From assembly GCA_031398915.1 (NCBI GenBank), contig JANNOG010000015.1, positions 15,425-79,424 on the forward strand: a DNA stretch of 64,000 nucleotides, in the 5' to 3' direction. How positions within the stretch are numbered: the first letter of the stretch is position 1; every line of letters begins with the position of its first letter. This DNA comes from JANNOG01 sp031398915 (GTDB lineage Bacteria; Actinomycetota; Actinomycetes; Actinomycetales; JBBAYJ01). This document shows positions 8,565 through 18,711 of the stretch, piece by piece. Below the pieces are notes generated by a model. The model ran no database searches. It was given only the letters and a program-made list of their open reading frames with translations, and was not told the origin of the DNA. Position numbers and translations under genes: made by a program.

Positions 8565-9983
8565 TCACTGAGAGACGGCGGCGAGTCGCCGTGCGCGCAA
8601 CCCGGGATCGCGGACTGCTTGCAGGGCGTCGACGATCGTGGCGCACTCGGTGACGCGCATCCCGTCCAGTGACCCGTCGTCGACCCGATAGTCGCTACCC
8701 GCCGGAACCACGGCAGCGCGAAAGCCGAGCCGACGCGCCTCACTGAGGCGGCGTTGGAGCGCCGGGACCCGGCGAACCTCCCCGCCCAGTCCCAGCTCAC
8801 CCAGGGCCACCAGGCCACCGGGCACCGCATCGTCCGTCACCGAACTGGCCACCGCCAGCGCGAGCGCCAGGTCCACCCCCGGCTCGGACAGGCGCAGCCC
8901 GCCGACCGTCGCCACGTAGACGTCGCACGCCGGCAGCGGCACCCCACCGCGCCGTTCGAGCACCGCGAGGACGGTCGCCAGCCGCGTACCGTCGATCCCC
9001 GATGCCACTCGGCGGGGGCTACCCGGTGCCGGCGCGACCAGCGCCTGAACCTCCACGACCATGGGCCGCCGCCCCTCGATCCCGACTGTGACGCACGATC
9101 CGGGCCCTGGGGCGGTGGTCGCGGTCAGGAACAATCCGCTGGGGTCGGCGACCTCGGTCATCCCCGCCTCGTCCAGTTCGAAGCAGCCGACCTCGTCGGT
9201 GGGGCCGTAACGGTTCTTGACCGAGCGCAGCAGCCGGAGCCGGGCATGGCGTTCGCCCTCCAACATGCACACCACGTCGACCAGATGCTCCAGCGTGCGT
9301 GGCCCGGCCAGCGAGCCGTCCTTGGTGACGTGGCCGACCAGCAACGAGGTGGCGCCGGTGCGCCGCGACATCGCGCCCACCGCCTCGGCCACCGCCTTGA
9401 CCTGGTTGACACTGCCCGGTGCGGCGTCGACCCCGGCGACCGTCAGCGTTTGGACCGAGTCGACGACGACCAGGTCGGCCTCGCTGGCGGCGACGCCGTC
9501 CAGCACGGCGGCCATGTCGTGCGCCTCGACCAGCCACAAGCCGTCGTGCTCGGCGTGTACGCGTTGGGCACGGCCGCGCACGGCAGACGCGGATTCCTCG
9601 CCGGTCGCATAGAGAACCCGGCTACCGCTGCGGGCGAAAGCGGCCGACACCTCGAGCAACAGCGTGGACTTGCCGACCCCCGGCTCACCGGAGAGCAGCA
9701 GGACCGAGCCCGGGACGAGGCCGCCACCCAACACCCGGTCCAGTTCACCGATCCCGGACGGGCGCGGCGCCACCCGGTCCAACGTGACCTGCGTGATCGG
9801 AACCGCCCCCCCAGCGGGACGACCACGGTGGTCAGCGGCGCCCGCGGCCCCGCCGACGTCCGCCGACATGGACTGTTCGACCGTTCCCCAACCACCGCAC
9901 CCCGGGCATCTGCCCACCCACCGTGGGGCGACGACCCCGCACGCGGTGCATTCGAAACCCGGCGTCCGCCGCTTCGTGCTCAC
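8565..9983 (-). CDS. radA: DNA repair protein RadA (Sms)
   Basis: RadA is a RecA-like ATPase that helps extend recombination intermediates. The reading frame gives 472 residues from GTG 9983, with an upstream alternative at 10013. Visible features are an N-terminal zinc finger 'CTACG...CPGC', Walker A 'GEPGVGKST', the RadA-specific 'KNRYG' motif, and a Lon-protease-like C-terminal domain ('DLALALAVASSVTD', 'GELGLGGEVRRV'). The shorter start places the zinc finger about 11 residues from the N-terminus, the usual distance. Its end is 142 bp before the disA start, so the two may have separate promoters. Confidence 0.95.
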   Translation of the reverse strand: MSTKRRTPGFECTACGVVAPRWVGRCPGCGGWGTVEQSMSADVGGAAGAADHRGRPAGGAVPITQVTLDRVAPRPSGIGELDRVLGGGLVPGSVLLLSGEPGVGKSTLLLEVSAAFARSGSRVLYATGEESASAVRGRAQRVHAEHDGLWLVEAHDMAAVLDGVAASEADLVVVDSVQTLTVAGVDAAPGSVNQVKAVAEAVGAMSRRTGATSLLVGHVTKDGSLAGPRTLEHLVDVVCMLEGERHARLRLLRSVKNRYGPTDEVGCFELDEAGMTEVADPSGLFLTATTAPGPGSCVTVGIEGRRPMVVEVQALVAPAPGSPRRVASGIDGTRLATVLAVLERRGGVPLPACDVYVATVGGLRLSEPGVDLALALAVASSVTDDAVPGGLVALGELGLGGEVRRVPALQRRLSEARRLGFRAAVVPAGSDYRVDDGSLDGMRVTECATIVDALQAVRDPGLRARRLAAVSQ

Positions 9984-10028
9984 CCGAGCCACGCTAATCC
10001 CGACCCCGGACACGACTCCGGGAGCGGC

Positions 10029-10421
10029 CTACAGCGACAGCAGGGTCGCTGTGAAGATGATCGCGCCGGTGCCGATCGACACCCCGGGGATTAGCGCAAA
10101 CGCCAGCAGACTGCCGTTGCGGGTCCGCCGGTACATCCCGATCCCAGCCAGCGCGAAGATCATGATGCCGAGCGCGGACGCACCGAAGGCCAGCCCCACC
10201 GACGCGGGTTCGGGGTCGGTGTCGGTGGGCGAGACCAGCGTCCACGGCACGATCGTGGCGAACAGCACGCCGAACACCCAGATGCCGATCAGCGCGATGT
10301 TGATCGGCGTCGGGCGTGGCCATCGCCGGACGGGCACGACAGCGGTCGAGCTGCGGTCGGTACTCGTCGGGTCGACCGGCGAGCCGGCGCTCTGCTGCTG
10401 GGTAGGGGACGCACTCACCAC
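10029..10421 (-). CDS. Small membrane protein, function unknown
   Basis: This 130-residue protein starts with a Ser/Thr/Gln-rich polar segment of about 40 residues. Three likely membrane helices follow: 'INIALIGIWVFGVLFATIV', 'GLAFGASALGIMIFALAGIG' and 'LLAFALIPGVSIGTGAIIF'. No catalytic motif is visible. It lies just upstream of radA on the same strand, 45 bp away, and divergent from the ppx-like gene. The family is not recognised. Confidence 0.7.
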   Translation of the reverse strand: MVSASPTQQQSAGSPVDPTSTDRSSTAVVPVRRWPRPTPINIALIGIWVFGVLFATIVPWTLVSPTDTDPEPASVGLAFGASALGIMIFALAGIGMYRRTRNGSLLAFALIPGVSIGTGAIIFTATLLSL

Positions 10422-10519
10422 TGCAGCGTGCCACGTCGAGGCCTGTCGTGGCAGGAATGGAGCAGATGGATCATGTCAACCGACAGGTGGCGGACGTCGT
10501 GGCCCGTTACGGTCTGCGA

Positions 10520-11485
10520 ATGCGGCTCGGAGTCCTCGACATCGGGTCGAACACCGTCCACCTACTGGTGGTCGATGCCCAGTCCGGCGCCCGACCGGTC
10601 CCGGCGGCCTCGTTCAAGAACGAATTGCGCCTTGCCGAGCACCTCAGCGCAGCCGGTGACATCGATCCTGACGGCGTCGACCAGCTGGTGACGTTCGTGG
10701 CCGACGCCATGGCCGTGGCGGCCGAATCCGGCGTCGAGCACGTCCTGCCGTTCGCCACGTCCGCAGTCCGTGAGGCGCGCAACAGTGACGACGTGCTGGG
10801 TGAGGTCGAGCGCCGCACCGGGGTTCGACCGCACGTCCTACCAGGCCAGGACGAGGCTCGGCTGACGTTCCTGGCGGCCCGGCGGTGGTACGGCTGGTCG
10901 GCCGGTCGGCTGCTGGTCCTCGACATCGGCGGCGGCAGCCTGGAGGTCGCGGCGGGCCCCGACGAGGCTCCTGATCAGGCCATCAGCCTTCCGCTGGGCG
11001 CTGGGCGCCTGACCCGTGAGGCATTCGCCGGGGCCGGTGTGACGGTCGCCGCCACCGAGGAGGTGGCAGCAGCGCGGTTACGGGTTCGTCGCGAGGTGGC
11101 TCGACTGGCCTCGGAGGTGTTCCGCGCCGGTTCGCCCGACATGGCGGTGGCCACCAGCAAGACGTTCCGGTCCCTGGCACGGATGTGCAGCGGTGACGAC
11201 ACCCCGGTGCTGCGTCGCTCGGACCTGCGGGAATGGGTACCCAAACTGGCCGGGATGAGCGCAGCCCAGCGATCCTCGCTGCCGGGGATCAGCCTGACCA
11301 GAGCGCCCCAGCTACTGGCCGGCGCGATCGTGGCCGAGGCGCTGCTGGACCTGTTGGACCTCGACCGGGTGGACATCTGCCCCTGGGCGCTGCGCGAGGG
11401 CGTGATCCTGCACTACTTCGACTCGTTGCCGACATCGGCCGACCCTGCCCGCTTGATCGGGGCCGTACCCGCCGTTCGGCCCTAG
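10520..11485 (+). CDS. Ppx/GppA-family exopolyphosphatase/phosphatase
   Basis: These enzymes of the ASKHA fold hydrolyse polyphosphate or pppGpp. The 321-residue product from ATG 10520 begins 'MRLGVLDIGSNTVHLLVVDA', the first phosphate loop, and has the second loop 'LVLDIGGGSLEVAAG' plus 'PFATSAVREARNS'. A GTG at 10448 would add 24 residues that the family normally lacks; the ATG start matches family N-termini. This short, one-module form corresponds, from memory, to mycobacterial Ppx1 (Rv0496). It heads a gene set leading to proC, conserved in the same order. Confidence 0.88.
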   Translation: MRLGVLDIGSNTVHLLVVDAQSGARPVPAASFKNELRLAEHLSAAGDIDPDGVDQLVTFVADAMAVAAESGVEHVLPFATSAVREARNSDDVLGEVERRTGVRPHVLPGQDEARLTFLAARRWYGWSAGRLLVLDIGGGSLEVAAGPDEAPDQAISLPLGAGRLTREAFAGAGVTVAATEEVAAARLRVRREVARLASEVFRAGSPDMAVATSKTFRSLARMCSGDDTPVLRRSDLREWVPKLAGMSAAQRSSLPGISLTRAPQLLAGAIVAEALLDLLDLDRVDICPWALREGVILHYFDSLPTSADPARLIGAVPAVRP

Positions 11486-11496
11486 AATCGGCCAAC

Positions 11497-12300
11497 GTGA
11501 CCGACTCGGCTGCCAGGCCAACGGTCGGCATGTCCACGATGGCGGTGTTTCCCGACAGCTGTGCCACAGCCTTCGCGGTCGCTGCCGACCTCGGATACGA
11601 CGGGGTCGAGGTGATGGTGTGGTCGGATCCGATCAGCCGAGACGCTGCAGCTCTCGCCGCACTGTCCCGAAGCCATGACATGCCGGTGCTCAGCGTGCAT
11701 GCGCCCACCACCCTCCTCACTCAATCGGTCTGGGGTCGAGACCCGTGGGTCAAGCTGATCCGCAGTGCGGAACTGGCCGAGGAGTTGGGCGCGGGTGTCG
11801 TGGTCGTGCACCCGCCGTTTCGATGGCAGGGCGACTACGGCAGGACGTTCACCGAGGGGATCGCCCGCCTCGGTGAGGCCCACCATGCGCGATTCGCGGT
11901 CGAGAACATGTTTCCCTGGCGGGTGCCCGGTCGCGATGTCGAGGCGTACAGCCCGGGTTGGGACCCCACGGTCGAAGACTACGAACATGTCACCCTGGAC
12001 TTCTCGCACGCCGCCACCGCCCGAATGGATTCCCTCGACATGGCGAAGAATCTGGGCGACCGCCTGACACATATCCATCTGGGCGACGGGAGCGGGTCGA
12101 TCAAGGACGAGCACCTCCCGCCCGGTCGGGGCAACCAACCGTGCGCCCAGGTCCTGTCACACCTCGCCGACATCGCCTGGACGGGGCACGTCGTGGCCGA
12201 GGTGAACACCCGACGAGATGCCCGCCGCCGCACCACGACCCTGGCCGAGACCCTGGCGTTCGCCCGAACCCACCTGCGCCAGGCGTGGGACGCCCGATGA
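11497..12300 (+). CDS. Sugar phosphate isomerase/epimerase-like TIM-barrel protein
   Basis: This 267-residue protein of the xylose-isomerase-like AP-endonuclease 2 superfamily is read from GTG 11497, 11 nt after the ppx-like stop. Probable metal ligands are spread along the barrel strands: 'VVVVHPPF', 'FAVENMF', 'VTLDFSHAA', 'LTHIHLGDG' and 'VVAEVNTR'. Such proteins isomerise or epimerise sugar-like substrates, but the substrate here cannot be inferred. Its stop overlaps the next start by 4 bases (ATGA). It corresponds in position to Rv0498 of M. tuberculosis. Confidence 0.8.
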   Translation: MTDSAARPTVGMSTMAVFPDSCATAFAVAADLGYDGVEVMVWSDPISRDAAALAALSRSHDMPVLSVHAPTTLLTQSVWGRDPWVKLIRSAELAEELGAGVVVVHPPFRWQGDYGRTFTEGIARLGEAHHARFAVENMFPWRVPGRDVEAYSPGWDPTVEDYEHVTLDFSHAATARMDSLDMAKNLGDRLTHIHLGDGSGSIKDEHLPPGRGNQPCAQVLSHLADIAWTGHVVAEVNTRRDARRRTTTLAETLAFARTHLRQAWDAR

Positions 12301-13214
12301 GGTCGAGCAGGATCCCGGCGCGCGACTTCGGCGGCCTGGTCGCGGCCCGACTGGGACGGCGCTTCGCGGCGGGACCGGACGCGTCTGACGCCCTGGCGGT
12401 CGCCGCGGACATCCGGTCGAGCGGGCCCCTCGTGACGTGTGAGTACGTCGCTCACGCCAGCCGCGGACCGGCTGACGCCGACGACGCCCAGAACGTGATC
12501 GTCGACCTGTTGGGCCGGTTGGGCAGCACGGGGCTGGCCGAGTCGGGTGCGGTCGACCTGCTGCTCGGGATGGGTCCGCTGGGCGAGGGCAACGACGGGG
12601 TGACCCGGCTGCGTTCGGTGGCGACCGCTGCCGCTGCGGCGGGCACCCGGATCACGCTTCGACCGGACTCGCCCACCGACGTCGACCGAGTACTCGCGAC
12701 GGCAGCGGCGCTGCGTCCCGAGTACCCCGAGATCGGGGTCGAGCTGTGGGCGGCGATGCGCCGCACCGCGGGTGACCTGGCGGAGCTGTTGGGTGAGGCT
12801 GATTCGTCGACTCCTGGTCCGCGGGTGCTGCTCCGGGTGAGTGGCGACGGCATTCGCGTTCCCGCACCGCTGGCCCTGGCGGCCACCGATGTCGAGCGGG
12901 CGTTCGTTCGCTACACCAAGCGGCTGGTGCGAAGCACCGCCCGTGCGGTCATCGCCGCTCCCGATGCCACGCTCCGGGCCATCGTCGAGGCGATCGGTGA
13001 CGCCGCCGACACCGCTTCGGGCACTCCTCGCACCGCTGCCGGCTGGGAACTGCTGACCCCGCTGGGTCTGCGCGGCGACGAGGCGGAACGACTGGCACTC
13101 AGTGGTCGCCGGGTCCGGGTCTCGGTGCCGTTCGGGCCTCGATGTGGCGCGGTGGGGTTGCGCCGGTTCAGTGCCGCACGTGCGCCACGAGTCACCCGAG
13201 GGTTGGGCAGATGA
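12297..13214 (+). CDS. Proline-dehydrogenase-like protein, probably divergent or inactive
   Basis: The 305-residue product follows the pattern of the PRODH beta/alpha barrel in its second half. 'ITLRPDSPTDVDRVL' and 'PEIGVELWAAMRRTAGDLAEL' resemble the strand with co-substrate contacts, and the end 'RRVRVSVPFGP...GLRRFSAARAP' resembles the C-terminal 'V.VPYG...RRL' segment with its Arg pair. The usual 'VKGAY' lysine motif is missing, replaced by 'LLRVSGDG', so oxidation of proline is doubtful. It overlaps the upstream gene and proC by 4 bases each, placing a PRODH-like protein directly next to the proline-forming enzyme. Confidence 0.6.
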   Translation: MRSSRIPARDFGGLVAARLGRRFAAGPDASDALAVAADIRSSGPLVTCEYVAHASRGPADADDAQNVIVDLLGRLGSTGLAESGAVDLLLGMGPLGEGNDGVTRLRSVATAAAAAGTRITLRPDSPTDVDRVLATAAALRPEYPEIGVELWAAMRRTAGDLAELLGEADSSTPGPRVLLRVSGDGIRVPAPLALAATDVERAFVRYTKRLVRSTARAVIAAPDATLRAIVEAIGDAADTASGTPRTAAGWELLTPLGLRGDEAERLALSGRRVRVSVPFGPRCGAVGLRRFSAARAPRVTRGLGR

Positions 13215-14086
13215 GCGACCAGCCGGCCGGCTCGGTCCGGCAGCAGCGGCCCACGGTGGCGATGATCGGCGTCGGTGTGATGGGCGAGGCGGTACTGGCC
13301 GGCCTGCTGCGTGACGGGTGGACGCCCGAGCAGGTACGACCGGTGGTCCGCCGCCCCGAGCACGCCCGACAGCTGCGCGAGCGTCACGGCGTGCAGTGCG
13401 TCGACCTGGCCGTGGCAGTGGAATCCGAGGTCGTGGTCGTCGCCACCAAGCCGGCCGCCATCCTGGGCGTGCTGGACGAACTGGCACCCACGTTGCGCCG
13501 CGACGCCGTGGTGGCGTCGCTGGCCGCCGGGGTGACGATCGGGGCCATGGCCGCGCGGCTGCCCCCCGGGGTGGCCGTGGTGCGGGTGATGCCCAACACC
13601 CCGTCCGTCGTGGGTGCCGGGATGTCCGTGCTGTCCGCGGGCCCGACGACCACCGAGGCGCAGTTCGACCTGGTCGACGAGGTGATGTCAGCGGTCGGAT
13701 CCACGATGAGGATTCCCGAGGGACTGCAGAACGCGGCGACCGCCGTCTCGGGTTCGGGTCCGGCGTACCTGTTCTACGTCGTCGACGCGATGGCCGAGGC
13801 GGGCGTGCTGCTCGGCCTCACCCGCGTCATGGCGCGCGAATTGGCGATCCAGACCCTGCTGGGTTCGGCGACGCTGTTGGTCCAGAGTGGTCGTCACCCC
13901 GTCGAACTCCGTGAGCAGGTCTCGTCCCCGGGTGGCACGACGGTGGCGGCACTGCGGGTACTGGACGATCGAGGGGTCCGCGCCGCATTCCTCGCCGCGA
14001 TGGAGGCGTGCCGAGATCGCGCCGTCGAACTCGGCCGACCAGCCGATCAGGAGGCCGCCGCTGCCGTCGGGAACCGGTCGACCTGA
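13211..14086 (+). CDS. proC: Pyrroline-5-carboxylate reductase ProC
   Basis: ProC reduces pyrroline-5-carboxylate to proline with NADPH. The 291-residue protein has the Rossmann loop 'VAMIGVGVMGEAVLAGLL' at the N-terminus. The family signature sits near the C-terminus, in 'LREQVSSPGGTTVAALRVLDDRGVR' split over residues about 235-260. 'VVRVMPNTPSVVGAGM' and 'AVSGSGPAYLFYVVDAM' are further conserved blocks. Its start codon overlaps the stop of the PRODH-like gene (ATGA), so the two are likely co-translated. Confidence 0.95.
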   Translation: MSDQPAGSVRQQRPTVAMIGVGVMGEAVLAGLLRDGWTPEQVRPVVRRPEHARQLRERHGVQCVDLAVAVESEVVVVATKPAAILGVLDELAPTLRRDAVVASLAAGVTIGAMAARLPPGVAVVRVMPNTPSVVGAGMSVLSAGPTTTEAQFDLVDEVMSAVGSTMRIPEGLQNAATAVSGSGPAYLFYVVDAMAEAGVLLGLTRVMARELAIQTLLGSATLLVQSGRHPVELREQVSSPGGTTVAALRVLDDRGVRAAFLAAMEACRDRAVELGRPADQEAAAAVGNRST

Positions 14087-14138
14087 TGACGGGGTTGTGT
14101 AGGCAAGGATCGCACCGGCAAACAGACGAGGAGGCGAC

Positions 14139-14474
14139 ATGGCGGGGTTGTTCCGTCGACGCAAGTCGAACAAAGATCGGCAATCGACGTTCGACCGGGA
14201 GGCGACCAAGGCCGACCTGACCCACCTGCAGGAGTTCGCCCGCAGTCGCCGCGGTGTCGAGTTCTACATCGAACCCGAGACGTTCGCCACCGACACGACG
14301 GTTGTGGCAATCGCCACCGATGGCGAATGGACCCGGCGCCGGGTCGGCGCCCCCGACAACGCGGTGAATCTGGCCCGCACGATGAACCTGCCGCTGTACC
14401 GCGCCGAGGTCACCGGTTACCCCCAGCGGATGCGGGACTGGTCGGCCCGGCACCCCGATCGCAAGCTGAAGTAG
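14139..14474 (+). CDS. Conserved actinobacterial hypothetical protein
   Basis: This 111-residue soluble protein has a basic N-terminus ('GLFRRRKSNKDR'), a compact alpha/beta middle ('TTVVAIATDGEWTRRRVGAPD') and the C-terminal signature 'GYPQRMRDWSARHPDRK'. Similar small proteins occur across actinobacteria, from memory, without a known role. A good ribosome site (GAGGAGG) lies just before the ATG. It ends two bases before the convergent trkH stop codon. Confidence 0.75.
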   Translation: MAGLFRRRKSNKDRQSTFDREATKADLTHLQEFARSRRGVEFYIEPETFATDTTVVAIATDGEWTRRRVGAPDNAVNLARTMNLPLYRAEVTGYPQRMRDWSARHPDRKLK

Positions 14475-14475
14475 C

Positions 14476-15855
14476 TCAACCGATCAGCGGTCGACCGGGG
14501 GGCAGGCGGTACAGCCGTCGGCGACTCGACAGGGCGAGTCCGGCCACCAGGGTGGCGGGCCCCACCCGCCCCAGGAACATGCAGCTGATCAGGATCCACA
14601 ACCCCGGTTCAGGCAGTGTGGCTGTCAGGTTTGTGGACAACCCGACCGTTCCCGTGGCCGACACCACCTCGAACAAAGTCCTGGTCAGGCTGGCCCCGGC
14701 GACCTCGACCAGGGCGACGGTCGCCACGAACAGCTGCACGGCATACAGGCCGACGACGGCCAACGACTGGCGAACCGTGCCACTGTCGATGCGCCGGTCG
14801 TACGCGGCGGTGTCGTCGTAACCGCGGGCCTCGGCCCAGATGGCCAGTGCCAGGACCGCCAGGGTGCCCACCTTGATCCCGCCCGCCGTGCTGGCGCTGC
14901 CACCACCGACGAACATCAGCGCTATGGTCGTCAGCAGTGCCGAGTCCCCCACCTGCTCGTAATCCACCGTATTGAACCCTGCGGTTCGTGGCGTCACGGA
15001 CATGAATACCGCGTTCCATAACCGGTCCACCGGACTCAGGGCACCCAGGGTCGCGGGATTGTCCCATTCCAACAAGGCGAACAGCGTGGCGCCGCTGATC
15101 AACAGCACCACCGTGGTGACCAGGACCAGTCGAGTATTGACCGACCACAACGAGATGCGTTTCTGGCGTAGCACCTCGAGAATGACCGGAAATCCCAGAC
15201 CGCCGACCACGATCGCCGCCATGATCGGGCCCGTGATCCACTCGTCCGTGGCGAAACGCACGAGATTGTCGCTGTAGAGCCCGAAACCCGCGTTGTTGAA
15301 CGAGGAGATGCTGTGGAACACGCCATGCCATACGGCGCGGGGTATCGAGTAGTCGTAGTGGGTCGCGAATCGGATCGTCAGGAACGTGGCAACGATCAGC
15401 TCGCACACCACGAACGTTCGAGCGATCCCGACCAGGACCCGCTGAACCGTCCCGATGTCGACGGCACCGGCCCCCGACGCCGCGGTAAGCCGACTCCGCA
15501 GCCCCATCCGACCGGCCACCAGCAGCGCGAGCAACGCGGTCAGCGTCGCGACGCCGATGCCGCCCACCTGGATGAGGACGGCCAGCACCGCATGGCCGAA
15601 TGTCGACCAGTAATTCGGGGTGTCCACCGACGACAGCCCGGTCACGCAGACCGCCGACGTGGCATGGAACGCGGCAATGGTGAGGCTGACCAGTTCCGTG
15701 TCGTCGCCGCGGGCAGCGGGCGTGAGGAGCAGTATCGTGCCGACGGCGATCGTCACGGCGAACCCGATGGGAACTATCCGGACCGGTGAGGTGATGACGG
15801 TGCGGACTCGTGACCGCGTCAGCCTGAGGTCGTCGAGGAGGCGGGCGGTAGTCAC
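14476..15855 (-). CDS. TrkH/KtrB-family potassium transporter, membrane subunit
   Basis: This 459-residue channel-like protein moves potassium across the membrane. Four pore loops are expected and several are visible: 'AFHATSAVCVTGLSSVD', 'FHSISSFNNAGFGLYSDN', 'FMSVTPRTAGFNTVDY' and 'VSATGTVGLSTN', each carrying the selectivity glycine. It overlaps the upstream TrkA gene by 4 bases, so gate and pore are translated together. The length fits KtrB/TrkG types. Confidence 0.93.
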   Translation of the reverse strand: MTTARLLDDLRLTRSRVRTVITSPVRIVPIGFAVTIAVGTILLLTPAARGDDTELVSLTIAAFHATSAVCVTGLSSVDTPNYWSTFGHAVLAVLIQVGGIGVATLTALLALLVAGRMGLRSRLTAASGAGAVDIGTVQRVLVGIARTFVVCELIVATFLTIRFATHYDYSIPRAVWHGVFHSISSFNNAGFGLYSDNLVRFATDEWITGPIMAAIVVGGLGFPVILEVLRQKRISLWSVNTRLVLVTTVVLLISGATLFALLEWDNPATLGALSPVDRLWNAVFMSVTPRTAGFNTVDYEQVGDSALLTTIALMFVGGGSASTAGGIKVGTLAVLALAIWAEARGYDDTAAYDRRIDSGTVRQSLAVVGLYAVQLFVATVALVEVAGASLTRTLFEVVSATGTVGLSTNLTATLPEPGLWILISCMFLGRVGPATLVAGLALSSRRRLYRLPPGRPLIG

Positions 15856-16520
15856 GGGCGCGAGGCGAACCGCTCGACGAGTTCGACGTGACCGGACACG
15901 ATCAACGTGTCGTCAGCGTGGACCTTCGTGTCGGCGACGGCATACGCGAAGTCTGCTTCCGGCGGCTTCAGGCCCACCACGGTGACGCCGTAGCGCTTGC
16001 GGATATCCGACTGCTCGAGAGTGAAGCCTATCGTCTCCTTGGGCGGCCGCATCTTGACGATCGCGAATCCATCGTCGAATTCGATGTAGTCCAACAGCTT
16101 GCTGGTCACCAAATGTGCGGTGCGCTCTCCGGCGTCTCGCTCAGGATAGACGACGTGCCCGACGCCGATTCGGGTGAGAATCTTTCCGTGGGCGATGCTG
16201 ATCGCCTTCGCCCATAACTGGGGTACCTCCAGGTCGACCAGGTTCGCGGCAGCGAGCACGCTGTTCTCGATGGACGTGCCCACCGCGACGATGGCCTTCT
16301 GAAAATCGGCGGCGCCGATTTGACGAAGCGCTTCGAGATTGGTGGCGTCCGCCTCGATGACGTGCGTGAGCCGCCCGGACCACTCCTGCACCAGATCCGC
16401 ATTGCGCTCGATGGCCAGGACCTCGTGTCCCAACCGGTGCAGCGCCTCGGCGGTGGCCGCGCCGTAGCGACCCAGCCCGATGACCAGCACCGCATCTGAG
16501 GTCAATCTGCGAGAAGCCAC
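15852..16520 (-). CDS. TrkA/KtrA-family potassium uptake regulatory subunit
   Basis: This cytoplasmic gating ring subunit is 222 residues from GTG 16520. The RCK_N domain has the nucleotide loop 'VLVIGLGRYGAATAEAL' and 'VIEADATN'. The RCK_C domain occupies about the last 85 residues ('KMRPPKETIGFTL', 'YGVTVVGLKPP', 'DDTLIVSGHVELV'). RCK_C domains of KtrA bind c-di-AMP in other bacteria, and DisA is encoded in this window. A longer reading (start 16670) exists, but GTG 16520 gives the standard length. The gene is divergent from the adaptor gene at 16589. Confidence 0.92.
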   Translation of the reverse strand: MASRRLTSDAVLVIGLGRYGAATAEALHRLGHEVLAIERNADLVQEWSGRLTHVIEADATNLEALRQIGAADFQKAIVAVGTSIENSVLAAANLVDLEVPQLWAKAISIAHGKILTRIGVGHVVYPERDAGERTAHLVTSKLLDYIEFDDGFAIVKMRPPKETIGFTLEQSDIRKRYGVTVVGLKPPEADFAYAVADTKVHADDTLIVSGHVELVERFASRP

Positions 16521-16588
16521 AGCCGTAACCGTAGACGCCGCCCCGACCCGTCGCGCGATGATCGCGGACCGACTCGTAATGTCAGTGT

Positions 16589-17946
16589 GTGAAGTTGGTG
16601 GATGTCGTTCGTCGCTCTGGGCGTTCCGCGATCCTCGCCGGGGCGTTGGTCGGTCTCGTGGGGCTCGCAAGCTGTTCGACTGCCGATTCGTCGGTGACCA
16701 CCCAGGTGGTCGTGCGCGACGACGTCTCCGAGGTGGTCGAGGCCCCCGGCAGTGTCACCGCGGTCGCCACCGCCACCGTGTCGTCGCCGGCCACCGGTTC
16801 GGTAGGGCAACTGATGGTCACCGAGGGCCAACTGGTGGTCGCGGGTGACGTCCTGATGGTCATCGACTCGCCTCAGGCACAACAGAATCTGGCCCAGGCG
16901 ACCGAGGCGGACACGGCGTTGATCACCGACACGGCGGTTCCGGCTGTCGGGCTGTCCGCCGAGCAACGCGAGGCTCGCCGCACGGCGGCCGAGGGATTCG
17001 CGGCGTCCCGGGTCGAGGCCGAGTTGATCACCGACCCCGAGATCCGGGCGTCGACCCTGTTGGCCATCGACAACGCCGAGGCACAGTACGAACTGGCGAT
17101 CGCCTCGGCCGACGCACTCGCCGAGCAGGTCCAGGCCGGTGTCGCCGGCATCGCCGACGCCGTCTCGGCGTTGACCGACGCGCAACGGGTACAGACCCAG
17201 GCCGCGGTGACTGCCGCCCAGGCCGGGGTCGACGCGCTGACGGTACGGGCCCCGATCGCCGGTTCGGTGAGCCTGACCGCCTCCGGCGCCTCGGCGGGCG
17301 GATCCACGGACGACCTGGCCGATGCGGCATCCTCGCTGCTGGGCGCCGGTGGTGGCGCTGCCGGCGGGGCCGACCTGTCCAGCCTGCTCGGCGGGGGCGC
17401 GGCGCCCGAGGTGTCCGGACTGCTGCGTCTGGGCCAGCCCGTGGCATCGGGCCAGCCGCTGCTTACCCTGACCGACGCCTCTCAGTTGTCCGTGACCGCA
17501 CAGGTGGACGAGACCGACGTGCTGCTCGTCTCCTCGGGCACCGTCGCCGAGGTGCTCCTCGACGCCATCCCCGGTGAGACGTTCGACAGCGAGGTCACCT
17601 CGATCGACCCGGCCCCGACGGCGAGCGCCCGCGGCGGGGTGGGCTTCACGGTCCGGGTGCCGTTGGAGGCCACCGACGGCCCGCGGCCACTGCCGGGAAT
17701 GAGCGCGATCGTTCGCCTCATCGTGCGCGAGGCGCCCGACGTGCCCGTGGTGCCGTCGTCCGCAGTGGTTCGCCGTGACGGTGGCGACGCGGTGTGGCGG
17801 GTGGATGCCGAGGGCCGGGCGCGATTGCAACAGGTCGAGTTGGGCGTGCTGGGCGACGGTGTCGTCGAGGTGCGTGACGGTATCGAGGCGGGTGAGGAGA
17901 TCGTCAGCACCGGCGCCGACCAGGTCAGCGACGGCCAGGGGGTCAC

Positions 17947-17950
<4 letters not shown>
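16589..17950 (+). CDS. Efflux adaptor lipoprotein (MacA/YknX-like)
   Basis: This 453-residue membrane-fusion protein has a lipoprotein signal ending in the lipobox 'LASC' (about residue 29). Half-lipoyl segments are 'MVTEGQLVVAGDVLMVIDSPQ' in shortened form near residue 75 and 'VRAPIAGSVSLTASG' near 215. A helical stretch lies between them, and a Gly-rich loop ('LLGAGGGAAGGADLSSLL') interrupts the second lipoyl half. The C-terminal part ends 'VLGDGVVEVRDGIEAGEEIV', the family's membrane-proximal domain. It heads a three-gene operon with ATPase and permease, each overlapping by 4 bases. Its lipid anchor replaces the membrane helix used by the adaptor at 3204. Confidence 0.85.
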
Positions 17951-18707
<757 letters not shown>

Positions 18708-18711
<4 letters not shown>

